From the NCBI RefSeq assembly GCF_001939045.1, contig NZ_MKIM01000027.1:620001-684000 (forward strand): a DNA stretch of 64,000 bases, written 5' to 3'. The DNA comes from Rhizobium oryziradicis (lineage in GTDB: Bacteria; Pseudomonadota; Alphaproteobacteria; Rhizobiales; Rhizobiaceae). Both the position numbers and the translations under genes were made by a program. The notes below the pieces were generated by a model. The model worked only from the letters and a program-made list of their open reading frames with translations. It searched no databases and was not told the origin of the DNA. Shown piece by piece: positions 36,939-45,755 of this stretch; positions within the stretch are counted from its first letter, which is position 1, and each line of letters begins with the position of its first letter.

Positions 36939-39900
36939 ATGCCTGAACAAACTATATCGACCAGGACGTCTCAGGGGCATCAAGTAGCTCGCTTACTTCC
37001 AGAGCAAGACATCGTTGGCTGTGATGATTGTCTTGACGAACCCGCTTCTCCCGTTGGCCAGGTTTCATGGTCTAAATTTGCCGATGAAATCGCAGATGCT
37101 TTGGCCCGAGATCGGGAGGTTGGGCAGCTTCGGCGGAACCCAAAAGGAGGCATCGATTACGTCTTTTACTTGGCCCAGGCCGTTGCCAGTATACGTGGCA
37201 CAGATGTCAGCGTCGCTGCTCCACCTGCGCCGCAGATAGCCTCTCCCCCATCACTTTCAGATCCCGGGTCTTTAGTGGACGGCAATTCCACACCCGATGC
37301 AGAGCTCGTCGTCACGAAACGGGTCCCTTCGATTCCCACCAGCCAGGAGGCTCCGGGTGAAGCCGATCTGTTGAAAAGGCACTCGACCTTCATCCCACAA
37401 AGCGCGTTCGGTCGGGCGTTCGCGTGCTTGAGCTCTCTGCTGACTGGAAACGGGCTGCCTCGCGATGAAGAGGGCAATCTCGATGAAGAGGCGCTAGAAA
37501 ATACGATGGGGATCATGCGCGGCAGTCTGGGAGCGTATCGCGCGATGGTCGATGATTTCGATGCCGTTGACAAAGGACGTAATCGGCCAAATATAAACTT
37601 GGTTCGAAAGAAGGCTTCTCGAAGGAAGCTGAGGTCATCGGTCTCCGCTGCGGGTGTTGAAAGCCGGAACTCCCCCCAAACCGAGCTATCCGCCGATCCC
37701 CCGGACATGTTTTACCCGATGGAGATAGCTGGTGTCTGCCGCACGGTAACAGACACGGCAAAGTCAATCGACCAGAACACGGAAAGGCAGGGTCAACATC
37801 AAATCAGTGAACTTGCGTCAGTGTCGTTTGCTATGCATTCGGCACTCCAGAAGCATCAGCTTTACGAGCGAGGATCTCGACGACACCGTCTAGTCGAAGC
37901 GCTTAACGACTATTTCGACAGCGGAGGGACAGTGCCGGTCCATCGTCGATCGCTATGGAACCGGCTTAGTGTGTCCGAAGTAGACGTCACGCGCGCCGAA
38001 CGAGTAATTGTGCAGGACTATGAGGCAGTGAGTGCGGCACCTTCCGTTAAGGTAGAGTTGGCGGGCTCAGCATCCGCGATTGTCGCAATATATCCGGGGT
38101 TAGATAAACATCAGCACTATGAACGTGGTTCCACCGAAAGTCTTCTGGTCGAAATTCTGAACCAAGACTTGCTCGAAGGGGGTATTACAAGAAGCCGTGG
38201 AGGAAAAATCGATCGGCGGCGCTTGACGCGGAAGTTCGATTTCTCAGTCACCGCTATGACCTACTATCTGGATATTCTCCGCGATTATGAAACGGCGACC
38301 GGCGGACTGCAGAACAGCGTCGAGGCGCGAATTCCAGAGATCGAGGCATGGCTCGCCCGGTCACTGGCCGACGGGACACTGCAGGTACGCGACGGCAAGG
38401 TCGAGCGCAAGTCACTTGCACTTCGATTTAAATTCTCCCAGAATAAAACTGTTTTTATTCGAAACCCCCGCCTGTTAGCGCTCGTCGAGAAGTACGATGC
38501 GATCATCACACAGACTGGCTATCTGCCGAGTTCTCTGAAACACGAGATTGAACAGGTCCGCACCGCAATTGCCAATGGGGTACCACTTCATATCACGGGG
38601 ATGTCATACGACCGCACTGCGCTTGCCTCCATCACCGGAATATCTTTTGGTCGCATCTTGTCCACCCCCTTTATTGAAGTGATTGCGGAAGCAGACAGAC
38701 AACTGGTTTGCTCGCTCGAGCGGGACCCGCTCTGCAGTATGTTCGCAGGAAGACTCTTCTCTTTTCGGGAATTGCTGGAACTCGGCTGGTCAGAGGCGTT
38801 TCTTACAAAATTGAATAGTTCATTTTTGAAAGCGTTCAAAACTTCGAAGAAGGATGTCGCCAAGTCGGCGTTCCTGGCATTGTTGGAGTTGCTTCGCTTC
38901 CTCGCGACGTCACCGGACCCAGACTGTCAAGCGGTTAAGGCTGGGCTGAACACAGGAAGGATCACAGCGGTCGAACCGAAGCGCTGGACACGCGCAACGC
39001 AAGGCTACGCGGACAGCGTTAGCGAACGTGCGGACTTGAACGGAGCCGCTGCCGCCGCCAAGCTCAAGGCTGCCAACAAAGTCATCCGCCATCTCGCAAA
39101 TGACCGAGCTTTTCCGGAGCTGGATCTGCCACTTAAAGCCACCGGAGGCAGATCACAACATAGGCGCACTATTGCCCAGCCTTCGGCATCGGACGGGGTG
39201 GACGATTACTTGGCTTTTGCAACGTTGATGCTGGATGAGGGCTCGAGGCTGCGTGGCATCGACATTGAAAACGAGGTGGAGGCGGGCTTTTTGAAGTCCC
39301 TACGCGGCGAGCTCGCCAGCCGTGCGCTGAAACCCGGAGACACGCCTGCCACGGTGATCCTGCAGGTTCTTAAGCGAAGGTTGGCGTTAATAGAAGACGC
39401 TGTTGCCGCAGTATATATCCGGTGGATGGAGCACTGGGAACGCGGGCAAACATTGATTGCAGCAGGAAGGGATTTCGGGGATGAGTGGAAGATTCGGTTA
39501 GTCCCCGAGACCGGTAATAGCGGGAACCGTCGAAGTCTAATGCGGGAAGCGTTTCCGCTTGACAATCCCGAGCGGGCGCTTGCGAACCTGACTCGCCTCA
39601 TATCCGATCGCTTCGGAGGGATCTACCCCAAGACGGACAGTATTCTGGGACAATTCTTTGCGAAGAGAGCGCTTGAGTTCGGCGGAAAGCCCAACATCGA
39701 GGCGCTCATCACCCCGCATCGTGATGCTGTTGGAGCCGTCCTACTCCTCTACCTAATCAGATCGGGGGCGAACGTAGCAGTAGGACGCAGCCTTTTCGTC
39801 GACGCAACGGAGCCCTCGGAGATCACTGGTTGCGTCCATGTGAACGGCCAGAAAGCGAGGGCGCGAGGCAAGCCTATCCATGCGCACCTCGACAAGAGGT

Positions 39901-40715
39901 CCCATGCTGCCCGAGGTATCGAATGGGTTTTGTCCGCTGGAGCAGAGCTGCGCTCGGCACTCAATGCCGATGAAGCGCGCCTACTGTTTGTAGCCAATTT
40001 CGGATCTGGACCCAAGTTGATTGAGGAATGGGCAGTCAGAGATCTATTTAAAAAGATCGTCGCTGACGTCCCGGAACTCGCAGATCTCGACCTTACGCCT
40101 TCGATGTTACGGCCGACCGTCCTCTTGATCGCCGCACTGGAGGGAGGGGCTAGCGCTCGCGTGGCCGCGGGTCTGGGGCAGCATGGTCTGAATGTTGGTC
40201 AGGGCTACACCGATCATCCGCCCACGCGCTTCATGCGCGACGAAGAAATGCGTTCCTTTATGGATGCTTGGGAGACGTTAACTGTGTATGCCGAAGACGA
40301 TGCGCAAGCTCTGCTTGGATTCTCGAAAGCGGAGGTGGAGAGAAAAGTCGCCGATTTGAGGGAGACTGGCCTTGGAACTCTTTGCAAAGATCTCCATGGC
40401 CGGCCCGGCAGCAACGGCGCTTCGTGCACACAGCTCGATTGCTGGAACAACTGCCCTCAGCTAATCGTGATCGCTCGAGCGAATGATTTAGCGCTGATGA
40501 TTATATGGAGGGCGTCGTTACTCGAGGCACAGGCGGTATGGGTAAGAGATAGGCCCGAGCGCTGGTATTTTGTTTGGTATCCGTGGCTTCTGTTCATCGA
40601 TACTGTTGAGAGCAAGATATTGGCAACAACGATGGCGCGGATCTGGCGTCAAGCTCTGGTTCTCGCCGAGCAGGTGATGGCTCATCCCAACTTCAGGCAC
40701 CGGAGGCCCTTCTGA
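36939..40715 (+). CDS. Large recombinase-like protein with repeated N-terminal modules
   Basis: A 1258-aa protein, first of four overlapping genes. Three related modules are seen: KHQLYERGS.. (from about residue 304), KHQHYERGS.. (389) and RIPEIEAW..GKVERKSL (463), each about 75-85 residues with a basic R-x-L-x-x-x-F helix, probably DNA-binding. The C-terminal 350 residues resemble a degenerate tyrosine recombinase: SMLRPT near 1057, QHGLNVGQGY near 1081-1089 with a candidate Tyr, but no HxxR. A Cys cluster (SCTQLDCWNNC) follows. It may be an accessory recombination protein. I do not recognise a named family. Confidence 0.75.
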   Translation: MPEQTISTRTSQGHQVARLLPEQDIVGCDDCLDEPASPVGQVSWSKFADEIADALARDREVGQLRRNPKGGIDYVFYLAQAVASIRGTDVSVAAPPAPQIASPPSLSDPGSLVDGNSTPDAELVVTKRVPSIPTSQEAPGEADLLKRHSTFIPQSAFGRAFACLSSLLTGNGLPRDEEGNLDEEALENTMGIMRGSLGAYRAMVDDFDAVDKGRNRPNINLVRKKASRRKLRSSVSAAGVESRNSPQTELSADPPDMFYPMEIAGVCRTVTDTAKSIDQNTERQGQHQISELASVSFAMHSALQKHQLYERGSRRHRLVEALNDYFDSGGTVPVHRRSLWNRLSVSEVDVTRAERVIVQDYEAVSAAPSVKVELAGSASAIVAIYPGLDKHQHYERGSTESLLVEILNQDLLEGGITRSRGGKIDRRRLTRKFDFSVTAMTYYLDILRDYETATGGLQNSVEARIPEIEAWLARSLADGTLQVRDGKVERKSLALRFKFSQNKTVFIRNPRLLALVEKYDAIITQTGYLPSSLKHEIEQVRTAIANGVPLHITGMSYDRTALASITGISFGRILSTPFIEVIAEADRQLVCSLERDPLCSMFAGRLFSFRELLELGWSEAFLTKLNSSFLKAFKTSKKDVAKSAFLALLELLRFLATSPDPDCQAVKAGLNTGRITAVEPKRWTRATQGYADSVSERADLNGAAAAAKLKAANKVIRHLANDRAFPELDLPLKATGGRSQHRRTIAQPSASDGVDDYLAFATLMLDEGSRLRGIDIENEVEAGFLKSLRGELASRALKPGDTPATVILQVLKRRLALIEDAVAAVYIRWMEHWERGQTLIAAGRDFGDEWKIRLVPETGNSGNRRSLMREAFPLDNPERALANLTRLISDRFGGIYPKTDSILGQFFAKRALEFGGKPNIEALITPHRDAVGAVLLLYLIRSGANVAVGRSLFVDATEPSEITGCVHVNGQKARARGKPIHAHLDKRSHAARGIEWVLSAGAELRSALNADEARLLFVANFGSGPKLIEEWAVRDLFKKIVADVPELADLDLTPSMLRPTVLLIAALEGGASARVAAGLGQHGLNVGQGYTDHPPTRFMRDEEMRSFMDAWETLTVYAEDDAQALLGFSKAEVERKVADLRETGLGTLCKDLHGRPGSNGASCTQLDCWNNCPQLIVIARANDLALMIIWRASLLEAQAVWVRDRPERWYFVWYPWLLFIDTVESKILATTMARIWRQALVLAEQVMAHPNFRHRRPF

Positions 40716-42673
40716 TGGCACAAAAAGTCGCGGGCCTTACGACTACTGCCAAACCACGGCAAATACTGAAGCGGACCGCAAAATGGCTCAGTGCGGCTTA
40801 CGAAGCGGATAAGTGGCAAATCATAGACACCATTGGCGAAGGTGACGGGGAAGCGATTGACTTTTGTGTCAGATTACCGAATGGCCGCCTTCTTACCGAA
40901 GAGCACGAACTGTATGCGACAGTAAAGGAGTTTGTATTCTGGATCCGAGAGGGCGGCTACACCAACATCTATGATGCTCAGAGGCACAAGCAGTATGCGC
41001 TGGCAGCTATCCAGCTTGCCTGGGGTTTAATTGCCAGAGGCTACTCATCGTTTGCCAAGCTCACGAGTGACCAGGTTGACGAGATTTGCGTTGCAAGCGC
41101 AGCCGGACACGATGGGATCACGTCCGCCTCGGTCTTGGTGCGTGGCCTCCTTGAGCAATTCCAGAGCTGGGCTGATGTCCCAGCTATCTTCGCCCAGAAC
41201 AAGGTCTTTGATCTTGCCAACATTTCGCACGCACTTCATATCCCCAACAGGTGGCATAAGAAGGCGTCTGAGCAGGAGGTTGCCTACGCTTCCGCCAGGC
41301 TGAACGGTAAGACACTCCCGCGCTCCGGCACCAAGACGGTGACGGTGCAGAATGTACAAATAGTCACTACGGTTTTTGAGGCGCTGTTCGCGCTTCGTCA
41401 TTACATGGCGGCTCTTTCGCTGTCATTCAATCCCTTCCCGGAGAGCGCGTCTGGGCGTGCGAACGCACTCGGGGCAACTACGGAGCCGACCCCTATCGCT
41501 CCCGTCGAACTCGTCCTCCGCTTTCTGTCCGAAAGCGCTAACTATATCCAACGAAACGCAGCAGGCGCAACATCACGCTACCGCGCCGCCTGGCTCTCCA
41601 GGGATACAGAAGCTTGGAACCCCGAGAAAGCTCGAGCAGCTAAGTCCCAAATCAAGTTGATTTCCGCTGCGGCATTCGTCCTTATCGCGGGATTCACGGC
41701 TAGACGTCTAAAGGAAATTCTGAAGCTCAAACGAAGCTGTCTGAAGGGCAGTGACGCCCAAGGGTGGTGGTTGAATGTCTATATCGAGAAGTCGGAACGA
41801 AAGTGGACATGGATCCCCATTCCAAGAATTGTCGCGCGCGCAGTCGAGACTCTCCGTTCGTTCGATGTAGATGACCCAGATGAAGATCAAAGGTTATTCA
41901 CCCTGAATGATCCAGCCACCGGCAAAAGGATCAAGCTGGATCCGGCTATTCAATCGATCGCGCGCACGCTTGGTGCCGCTAAATACTCTGACAAGCATGG
42001 TCAAGTACTCGAGTGGAAATGGACACCGCGTCAATTCCGGCGCTTCTTCGCGGTGATGTATATCTACCGGTGGCAGGGTAAGAAAGAAACCTTAGCACAT
42101 CACCTGAGGCAATACGATCTGGAAACCGCGAACGACTACCTCCATCTTGATCCCGAAGCTGCGATGATCTGGTTGAAGGAGATCACTGCGTACAAGGTCT
42201 TCGTTGCGGAGCGAGTAGCAGCGAACGACGACGAATTCGTAGGCGCGATGGGCGACCGCTTTCGCAAGTTTGTGAAACGTGTCCAACGGAAGCTCGACGA
42301 GACTGTAATGGTCGTGTCCGAGCAGAGAGCCGCGATTATTCTGCGATTGATGGCCAAACAGCACATCGTCCTGACTGTGAAACCCTGGGCCACTTGTTGT
42401 TGCCCGCATACAGAGCAGGGATGCGAACGCGCGGCCTGTCGGCAAGCGGCTGGTTTCGAAAAAGGAGACGTCGGGCCCGACTTCCGTGCGGCAGCACCAT
42501 CCGTATGCCCATCCTGCCCGTGGGCTCTGATCTCCCAAGGAAACGTCAGCTATATCGAGTCGGAGATCGAGGAACTGACCGAAACTGCGACACAAGCTAC
42601 GGGCGTCTTCGCGGAACTAGCGTCTGAAAAGGTTGTAGTGCTCTCGAGGTACCGCGATTCACTCAAACGATGA
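40715..42673 (+). CDS. Tyrosine recombinase, TnpB-like
   Basis: A 652-aa protein that starts one base inside the stop of the preceding gene (TGATG). A recombinase catalytic domain is in the middle: Arg in AGFTARRLKEIL (330-331), R-x-x-R in place of H-x-x-R (TPRQFRRFF, 439-442), His in AHHLRQYD and Tyr475 in ANDYLHLD. After it comes a Cys-rich region (CCCPHTEQGC..CRQAA..CPSC), probably zinc-binding. Size, domain order and position are like TnpB of Tn554. It is probably required for integration and excision with its neighbours. Confidence 0.82.
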   Translation: MAQKVAGLTTTAKPRQILKRTAKWLSAAYEADKWQIIDTIGEGDGEAIDFCVRLPNGRLLTEEHELYATVKEFVFWIREGGYTNIYDAQRHKQYALAAIQLAWGLIARGYSSFAKLTSDQVDEICVASAAGHDGITSASVLVRGLLEQFQSWADVPAIFAQNKVFDLANISHALHIPNRWHKKASEQEVAYASARLNGKTLPRSGTKTVTVQNVQIVTTVFEALFALRHYMAALSLSFNPFPESASGRANALGATTEPTPIAPVELVLRFLSESANYIQRNAAGATSRYRAAWLSRDTEAWNPEKARAAKSQIKLISAAAFVLIAGFTARRLKEILKLKRSCLKGSDAQGWWLNVYIEKSERKWTWIPIPRIVARAVETLRSFDVDDPDEDQRLFTLNDPATGKRIKLDPAIQSIARTLGAAKYSDKHGQVLEWKWTPRQFRRFFAVMYIYRWQGKKETLAHHLRQYDLETANDYLHLDPEAAMIWLKEITAYKVFVAERVAANDDEFVGAMGDRFRKFVKRVQRKLDETVMVVSEQRAAIILRLMAKQHIVLTVKPWATCCCPHTEQGCERAACRQAAGFEKGDVGPDFRAAAPSVCPSCPWALISQGNVSYIESEIEELTETATQATGVFAELASEKVVVLSRYRDSLKR

Positions 42674-43221
42674 CTGAGGGGATGAGGATGGAGCAAAGTC
42701 TCTCAACGCGCGTCGCTGCCCGTATCGAGCTGATGGAGGGTTGGGTAAAGAATGGGATCCCGACAAACGTGAAGGATATTCCATCGTCCCTCAACGGTTG
42801 GCGGACGTGGCACAGGCCGGACCTCGGGATTCTCAGGATTGGTTCCAAGACCAGCTTCACTAAGACCGATCCCGGGATCGGTATCCAGGTCGTCAGGATC
42901 GACGCGCTTATGTCGACGCTGAACCAGAGGCTGGGGGTCGGCAGACGAGGTGGAAAGCCGACTAAACAGACCAAGAGAAGCTATAAGCCTGAGAAAATTC
43001 GAAGGCTCGAGGCGGAGCGGGAGCGGGATGCTCTAAAAACTGAACTCGTCGTAGTTTCCGGGCAATGGCATGAGGCGCGAAGCGATCTGGAGCGCAGGAC
43101 AAAAGAACTTGAGAGCGTCAGGGTTATCAACGCAGACCTTCGGAGAACGATCAGAGAACGAGAACATCGAATTGAGCACCTGCTCGGAGAATTACGAAGC
43201 GCAGGATTGAGAGAGATGTGA
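42670..43221 (+). CDS. Coiled-coil accessory protein of the recombinase operon (TnpC/GmtX-like)
   Basis: A 183-aa basic protein. Its ATG overlaps the previous stop (ATGA). The N-terminal 80 residues may be globular (GWRTWHRPDLGILRIGSK). From about residue 105 it is a long heptad-rich helix (EKIRRLEAERERDALKTELVVVSGQWHEARSDLERRTKELESVR..), so a dimeric coiled coil is expected. Small coiled-coil proteins in the same place are found in Tn554 (TnpC) and in Gamma-Mobile-Trio elements. Function here is inferred from position only. Confidence 0.7.
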   Translation: MTEGMRMEQSLSTRVAARIELMEGWVKNGIPTNVKDIPSSLNGWRTWHRPDLGILRIGSKTSFTKTDPGIGIQVVRIDALMSTLNQRLGVGRRGGKPTKQTKRSYKPEKIRRLEAERERDALKTELVVVSGQWHEARSDLERRTKELESVRVINADLRRTIREREHRIEHLLGELRSAGLREM

Positions 43222-43222
43222 T

Positions 43223-44827
43223 ATGGCAGACAATCTTATTGAGCGGCTACGGATGCTTATTGAAGCCGATTTTCATGGCATGAAGCCGCCGGTTACGCGC
43301 AAAGGCGTCCTGCGCGAATGGATCGCCGATCTCCTTGGGTGCAGCGCGCCGACGCTAAGCTCGAACTTCAGGCTCAGGAGGATGATCAAGGAATGGGAGG
43401 AGGAAAACCTGGACGGCCGGTGCAAGGTTCCCTCCGGCGTTGAAGTCGCTAACGACAATGTGGTTTTGATGGCGCGTCGAAAGCGGACCGCGCGGATAAT
43501 TCTCGCAATTGCGAAAATCCACGGTCATCTCTGGGAAATTCCTACGATTATCTGGAATGGCGTTCAGCAGGTGGTAAATGACTGGTTCCGGTACCTCGTG
43601 GTGAAATTGAAACGGGATATTTCGTCAGTTGAGGAGACTGCGAAGCACATGCGTCAGTTTCTCAATTACTGCCGGAAGAACCGCATCAAGCTCGAGGCAG
43701 TTGATGACGACGTCCTGATCGACTGGCGGAGCGAGCTGACTGCCGCGGGAATCAGGACACCGAGGCGCAACACTTTGTTGCGCACCGTTCACTCTTTCTA
43801 CAAATGGACTGCGGAACAGAAGATCTTCAAGTACATCGTGCAGATCGCCCGTCCCAGTGCATATCCTGAAGCTATGCTGGATTACTCATTCCCGATCTCT
43901 TCGCAAGAAGAGATGATCATCACTCGCAAGGGAAGGACGCGATTTCATTGGGTGTGGCCCTTCCTCGAACACGGGGAGGGGGCGAAGTATGGGCGCAGAC
44001 CGACACCCACGTTTGAAGAGATTGATCGCGCCACCAGTTTCACCGACACGCAGGTGCACGGAGTGCGGAATGTCTTGATGATGATCTGGGCATTTCGTAC
44101 AGGCGCGAGGGTCAGTGAAATTCTATCCATGCGCCTGAAAGATCTACCTTGGACTGATGAGCAGCAAGCCGAGATGATCGAAAAGGGACAGTGGGTCGTC
44201 AAACTTAGGAAACGTAAGCGCAGGCCGGGCGGGGGCTTTCTATATGTACCGCAGGAGGTAATTTTCGACACGATCGACTACATTGAGACGGAAAGGGCGC
44301 TGATCCTGAAGAAGAGGGGCAAGAAAGGGCTGGATCGAATCTTTTTATCAGAGCGCGGTACCCCAATCGTTGCGGACAGCGTTTCCAGAATATGTACGGC
44401 TTTGTTCAGGGCGGCGCAAGTTCTTAACGCTGGCATCCACCTGCTGCGAGCCAGGTTTGCGCATAACACCGTAGAGGTCGTCCTCCAGAACCTCGAAGAG
44501 TTTGGAGTTTCCCTCGATTCCTCCTCCGGGTGGCATGAGACAGCATTGATCATCGCCGCTCAGATGATGGGCCACAGTTCACCGCGTTCTCTTGAGCCCT
44601 ATCTGCACGACATCGTGTTCCGCCGAGCTGAAGCAGCCCGTCTCGGTCTTGCTCCTACAGCCGATACCAGACCCGCGTCGGAGCGACCGGACCTGATGGG
44701 TACCGTGGCCGAAGCGACCAGACTGTTGCAAAATGGCGAGGAGCGCGAGGCGGGTAGACTTCTGCGGCGCGTGACTGGCGAGATCGATAGGCGCCGTCTT
44801 TGGCAGGACTTCGCAATGGCAGCGTGA
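43223..44827 (+). CDS. Tyrosine recombinase/integrase
   Basis: A 534-aa integrase with a complete catalytic set: Arg296 in FRTGARVSEILSMRL, His406-x-x-Arg409 in HLLRARFAHN, His451 in MMGHSSPRSLEPY and nucleophile Tyr460. A core-binding, SAM-like domain (about residues 110-210) with the usual helices precedes it. The N-terminal 60 residues (VTRKGVLREWIADLLGCSAPTLSS) look like the modules of the 1258-aa protein. Its ATG is two bases after the coiled-coil gene stop. It is the best candidate for the enzyme that cuts at CCATT in thyA. Confidence 0.9.
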   Translation: MADNLIERLRMLIEADFHGMKPPVTRKGVLREWIADLLGCSAPTLSSNFRLRRMIKEWEEENLDGRCKVPSGVEVANDNVVLMARRKRTARIILAIAKIHGHLWEIPTIIWNGVQQVVNDWFRYLVVKLKRDISSVEETAKHMRQFLNYCRKNRIKLEAVDDDVLIDWRSELTAAGIRTPRRNTLLRTVHSFYKWTAEQKIFKYIVQIARPSAYPEAMLDYSFPISSQEEMIITRKGRTRFHWVWPFLEHGEGAKYGRRPTPTFEEIDRATSFTDTQVHGVRNVLMMIWAFRTGARVSEILSMRLKDLPWTDEQQAEMIEKGQWVVKLRKRKRRPGGGFLYVPQEVIFDTIDYIETERALILKKRGKKGLDRIFLSERGTPIVADSVSRICTALFRAAQVLNAGIHLLRARFAHNTVEVVLQNLEEFGVSLDSSSGWHETALIIAAQMMGHSSPRSLEPYLHDIVFRRAEAARLGLAPTADTRPASERPDLMGTVAEATRLLQNGEEREAGRLLRRVTGEIDRRRLWQDFAMAA

Positions 44828-45350
44828 GAGGATAGAAGTGGGGAATTCTCGTCTGCAGCGAGCACGCTGATGGCGAACTCGGGATGGGTGCTCTCTTCGG
44901 AGGCCCTTTCAGTGCGCGCGGTCCCTATTTACCTTATGCTGATCCGTTCGTAGCGGCTCGACCAACCGTTGTGGAGGACGATTCCCCGCCGATCATCTAC
45001 GGATGGCTATTGAGGAGCAGAGCGAAGCTGACTGCGGTCCGTGGCCATCGTCGGCCAGCATGTGTATTCCTGACGGTGACATGATAACGCGTCTCACGAC
45101 GTCAAGATTGACCAAATGATGCCCCACTTCGGGTCCGAACAGACAACAGGGTTGTCTGTCTCGACCTTTACTAACGCTCGGACGAGTGCGAGATTGGTTA
45201 CCGCCCGGTCCTGATGTTCTGCGCTCGTTACCTCGACATACCGCATGTTTGGTCACTGTACAGCCTCCGCGATTGCCGCTACATCGGCTGCGTTGTCTTC
45301 TGTCATTTAACAAACGGCTTCACGTAGATTGGCGGTAAGCGGTGTTGCGA
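44828..45350. other. Intergenic stretch without a supported gene
   Basis: About 520 bases between the integrase gene and an IS66 remnant. Frames are short, cross-strand and without ribosome sites. Probably decayed DNA at the module boundary. Confidence 0.5.
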
Positions 45351-45530
45351 TCACACGCTTGCAGGATAATTCCAAGGCAGGAGTTCCACGATCTGGCTCT
45401 GCTTGTGGCCGGTGACGATGGCGGTGAGTGTTGTGTTCAGATAGAGCAAGGGATCGACGGCATTTAGCTTGCAGGTCTCAATCAGCGTAAGCGCTGTGTC
45501 GCCCGCACTTTGTCCATCATGCTTTTTCTT
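45351..45530 (-). pseudogene. IS66-type transposase C-terminal remnant
   Basis: About 60 codons read TALTLIETCKLNAVDPLLYLNTTLTAIV..HKQSQIVELLPWNYP. The IETCKLNxVDPxxYL and LLPWNY blocks are the standard end of IS66 transposases. The catalytic domain, N-terminus and partner frames are missing, so this is a dead fragment. It marks an old insertion at the boundary between the mobility and defence parts of the island. Confidence 0.8.
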
Positions 45531-45755
45531 TTCGAAGGCTTGCACCATGAGTAGACGGCAAGTTCTCGCAAATGGGAAGATTTTGGCTTACGCAAAACTC
45601 CCTGATCTCCAACGTCGCAACAGTAGGCCAAACAAGTGTCGCCTGGTTCGGGATTTTCGGTAACCGCTGTTCCACCCCCACGTTGCTCGCTACTGCTTGT
45701 TCTCCACCAGCTTGCGCCGAGCAATAGGCGGTATTTAGCTCTTCGATCTCAGTTT

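Noticed and set aside
36939..44827. RIT (recombinase in trio) element
   Set aside because: RIT elements have three recombinases of about 300-450 aa each. Here the proteins are 1258, 652 and 534 aa with an added coiled-coil protein, closer to Tn554/GMT.
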